Shown here: piece after piece, positions 60,861 to 64,000 of the stretch | Numbering within the stretch: the first letter of the stretch is position 1 | How the letters are laid out: every line of letters begins with the position of its first letter | From: Sarcocystis neurona | Taxonomy: Eukaryota > Apicomplexa > Conoidasida > Eucoccidiorida > Sarcocystidae | DNA length: 64,000 bases | Direction: 5' to 3' | Assembly: GCA_000727475.1 (NCBI GenBank) | Contig: KL647312.1 | Coordinates: 124,001-188,000, forward strand | Translations under genes and position numbers: made by a program | The notes under the pieces: model-generated | Told to the model about the DNA's origin: nothing | Database searches by the model: none | What the model saw: only the letters and a program-made list of their open reading frames with translations

Positions 60861-63800
60861 GCTCCGTCCACAGCTGCTGCTTTCACTTCCACAGCTGGTG
60901 CTGCCTCAACCTTCAGTTGCTCACCGCACGCGGTTGCTATGGCTGCCACGCGTCTACTTCCGCTGCTGCTGCTGCCACCGCGGGAGAAAATCGTCGAGTG
61001 GACAGATAGGCTTCTCCCATGGTCCTTCTCCGCCTACTGGTACTCGCTGCCAGCGGTGCTTCTGCCGCTGCTGGCTGCGGTGCTGCTGCTACTTTAACGA
61101 CTCTGCTGCCTCCTATCGCGATGCGATTGCTTCTACTCGTGGTAGATACGTCTGCACGCACAAAGGACAGGTGCAGAACTAGTTAGTGTATGTCTCTGCT
61201 TGTCCACGTGCACGTAGTTATACATCTTTGCATAGGTACTCATCTAGATCCACGCAGGTATTCCGCTCTTTCTGGAAAGAGCATGCTTGCATGCAAGGCC
61301 ACTGTCGAGCAGCGGCATATCGATGAACAACTGTATAATTTGTTGTACCCGATGGATGCTGTGTGCACGGAGCTCCGTATTGCCTCAAGCTGCGCCTAGA
61401 GGTACGAACAAGGAGTCTTTTCCCGCAAATGTGGGTGTGCACATTGTTGGAAGAATACAAATGTAGTCGCGTGTAAGGTTTTTTGAAGCTGATGTACTCA
61501 CGTTATCCTGCTCTTTCTGCGTACACATACTCCGTTCTGCATGGTGAATGAAGCGCATGTGTGCCTCCGTAGATGCATAAGTGTAAATTGCTATTCAGTA
61601 GTGATATCGCGTGCAAGCAGGCGCCTACCATTTCACGCACTGTACAGCCGTCTAACAGCATGGTATACGCTCATGTGTCAAGTTGTCGATCCCGAGGCCC
61701 CGGTTCCTGCGAATGCTGTAAGGATCACATCTTCCTGTGCTGTCCTCATATAAGGAATCAACTTCTCGTATTCTTGGTCAAGACAGCATGGAGGTCGGAC
61801 ACCACGGGACCGCGTTTACAATAGACGCCTACTTATTCGTAATTTATTGCTCGGACGGCTGCTTCCGCTGTAGGCGCCCGCTTCACGTCGTCTACTGCTA
61901 CCCCAGCATGAACAGGACAGAGGCAGAATAAAGGTGAGGGAGTCGACGTTTGCTATTTCTAAGATAAAGGTAGATCGGGGTACGTCGAAGGACTCCGTGT
62001 TCGTGAGCTGTCTGCCACCAAAATAGGTGACAAGTTCGTTGCCCCTGTTCTGAAGTACCGCCTGTGGAACGCGAGCCGGTGGTTACGGCTTGTGCACTGC
62101 ATACAGCTGACGGTACGTCATAGGTACACGTTATGCATGTGTGCTTACACTTTCGTGTGCATTCCTTGTACAGATGTGTATGTGTTCTGTACAGGTGCGA
62201 ATGCACTTGTCTAGGCGTGCATACGTAAGTGTGTGTAGTCCAGCCTAGCTTATTACTCGTTTAGTCGGGTACAGGCCTGCATATATATACATGTATACAC
62301 ACGACAAGAACACCGAAGTACAGACGTATATCCGTGTGTGTCGAAGAGCACATCGTGATGCGGCATGTGCACTATGAAAGACAACGAACACTGCTGTGGA
62401 ATGCAGGACTTTTGAAATTCGAATGCGTAGGAAACATTCTTCAGACAGGATTACGATATATTTTTCAGGTCACACATATTTATACGCATCAACAAGACCA
62501 CCGTGTCTGGCTCAGATATGATTGTGTGCCTATGTGTCATTCGTAGAGAGTACATACTTTAAATGCGTGCCTCTCAATGTGGGTATAGATTGCAACCTGT
62601 GAATGCGTGTACGGCGTATTAGGCGCGTATACACGCAAGGGTGTGTCTCGCGATGCGAAATGATCTGAAGCGCTACCAATTCCGACCTCTCTGACTGCCC
62701 AACCACGTACATAGAAGTTGACACGAACATACTTTTTGCGGACGCATACGGATCGCTCATCGACGTCACATTCGCATACAAAACACTCGTATGCTTGAGT
62801 TTGTCACGATTTTGCGTGGACAGTTGACTGCTGTTACGCTGTTACTTTGTGATGCAGCTTTTGTGTGGCGTTCTTCGTCCGTATACGACAGCAAGGCAAA
62901 TGAGACGACGTGCATAAAGAACTTTCTCTCTTATGTATATTTAGGCGGATAAAGAAAGAGGGGGCAAGGAACGGTATCTATGTGTACAAATGTATATCCA
63001 CTGGTATGCAGACGTGCTTGCGCTGCCGCATCGATGACATGACGTGACACCAGAACTGAGTGATCAGCGCAGCGAACGTACACACGTAACACCACGTCGC
63101 TTCTGATCCCTTTTAGTTTGTTGTAGGATGTGTGCACGGGAGGTTACGCAGTGGACAGAAGATCCACCTTGCAGTTCATAAAAGCTCTTCATGGGGCCTT
63201 ATCCTCATGTTAAAAGTCACACCAGCTCCTTTTAATTCATCGTCACGCGTTCGAGTAGTTTGTTGTAGAATGTGTACACGGGAGGTTACGCAGTGGACAG
63301 AAGATCCACCTTGCAGTTCGTAGAAGCTCTTCATGGGGCGTTATCCTCATGTTAAAAGTCACACCAGCTCCTTTTTAATTCATCGTCATGCGTTCGACAG
63401 GAAGGGAGATATGTGAGGCGTGTGAGTAGGCAGGCGTACCGTAGCCAGTATTCTGAAAATCGTGTTTTCGATGCTGCTCAAACGGCCGGGGACCGTGTGC
63501 ATTTGATGACTTCAGTGACGACAACGACAGTTGCAACACTAGGGAATCCCATACTGTGAAGTGCGTCAGCTGTCCCTGCAGTGTGCACCGGCACACCTAT
63601 TCGGTCTAACAAGCCATGATTCCTCAGAAGTGGTCACGTGCTGGTGCGACTCTTGATTTCAAGAGCTGCCTGAATGCCATACACAGGTGTAGAACGCCTG
63701 TATACCGGACAGCAGGTATGAATGACAGCGCATAACCTTCTTAAACCCGCGCTCGTGTAGTTGCCCTTATGCATGCATCTGTAGAGGAGCACTTCTCTTT

Positions 63801-64000
63801 TTAGATGTTGGTGCCTCCGCCTCAGTGTACACAGTTCGTACTCTGCATCAAGGTACACATGAACAACGTGCAAATTCAAACCCTCGTAAATAGGGGCCTG
63901 CGCAAGGTATCCAGCATATATGCGTGCGCAGAAAGTATAAGGAATGAAGCACGGGAGAAGGTCTGATCCCTCTGTATATGAATGATTCTATTATTGCGGC
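60861..64000. other. No confident gene; a possible upstream exon and a tandem duplication
   Basis: The segment 60930-61165 is CAG-rich on the minus strand and may hold a 5' exon of the preceding gene. From 61.2 kb to the window end there is non-repetitive sequence with only short frames, apart from the duplication listed at 63115-63397. Confidence 0.35.
63115..63397 (+). repeat. 142-bp tandem duplication, ~95% identical
   Basis: Two copies (63115-63256 and 63257 to about 63397) share TTTGTTGTAG-ATGTGT-CACGGGAGG, the internal GCAGTGGACAGAAGATCC and the ending CATCGTCA-GCGTTCGA. There are only a handful of substitutions and one 1-base indel. Neither copy has a convincing frame across the junction. 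Confidence 0.85.

Overview
The window looks like nuclear DNA of a eimeriid coccidian (Apicomplexa; Eimeria or Cyclospora type). The evidence is (1) dense CAG/CTG trinucleotide tracts that read as poly-Ala, poly-Gln, poly-Ser or Ser/Asn inside open frames, (2) small GT-AG exons scattered in introns of up to 3.4 kb packed with TATA, TACA/TACG and CTCT microsatellites, and (3) a kinase whose sequence resembles the apicomplexan MRK (CDK7-related) group. I see none of the TTTAGGG-type heptamer repeats common in Eimeria tenella, which weakly favours Cyclospora or a less studied Eimeria. Species is not proven.

Layout. Positions 3-176 (+) hold a possible C-terminal coding fragment. A small two-exon cysteine-rich protein (+) spans 5273-9208 with a 3.4 kb repeat-filled intron. 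9.2-14.5 kb shows no convincing gene. A single-exon secreted or membrane protein (-) lies at 14565-16145. 16.2-24.7 kb is gene-poor, with a perfect 18-bp inverted repeat. A 950-codon low-complexity frame (-) runs 24770-27622.

The main discovery by reading is a MATH-BTB protein (-) spread over 28665-43861. At least ten small exons with matching splice phases rebuild a MATH domain, a BTB/POZ domain and a BACK-like tail, the architecture of SPOP/BPM-type cullin-3 adaptors. Its 5' end, and one link inside the MATH domain, are unresolved. 45.4-54.4 kb is again gene-poor.

At 54803-58823 (-) a two-exon CDK7/MRK-like kinase has a catalytic loop HRDLSPAN (Ser where Lys is usual) and about 255 low-complexity residues inside the activation segment. 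Its 1.7 kb intron starts with a tandem array of splice-acceptor-like cassettes. A four-exon protein of about 177 residues (-) is rebuilt at 59717-60860. The last 3 kb carry only a 142-bp tandem duplication.

All splice models come from reading frame, GT-AG signals, phase and domain alignment done by eye; none has transcript support here. No tRNA, rRNA, CRISPR array, plasmid-type or viral feature was found.
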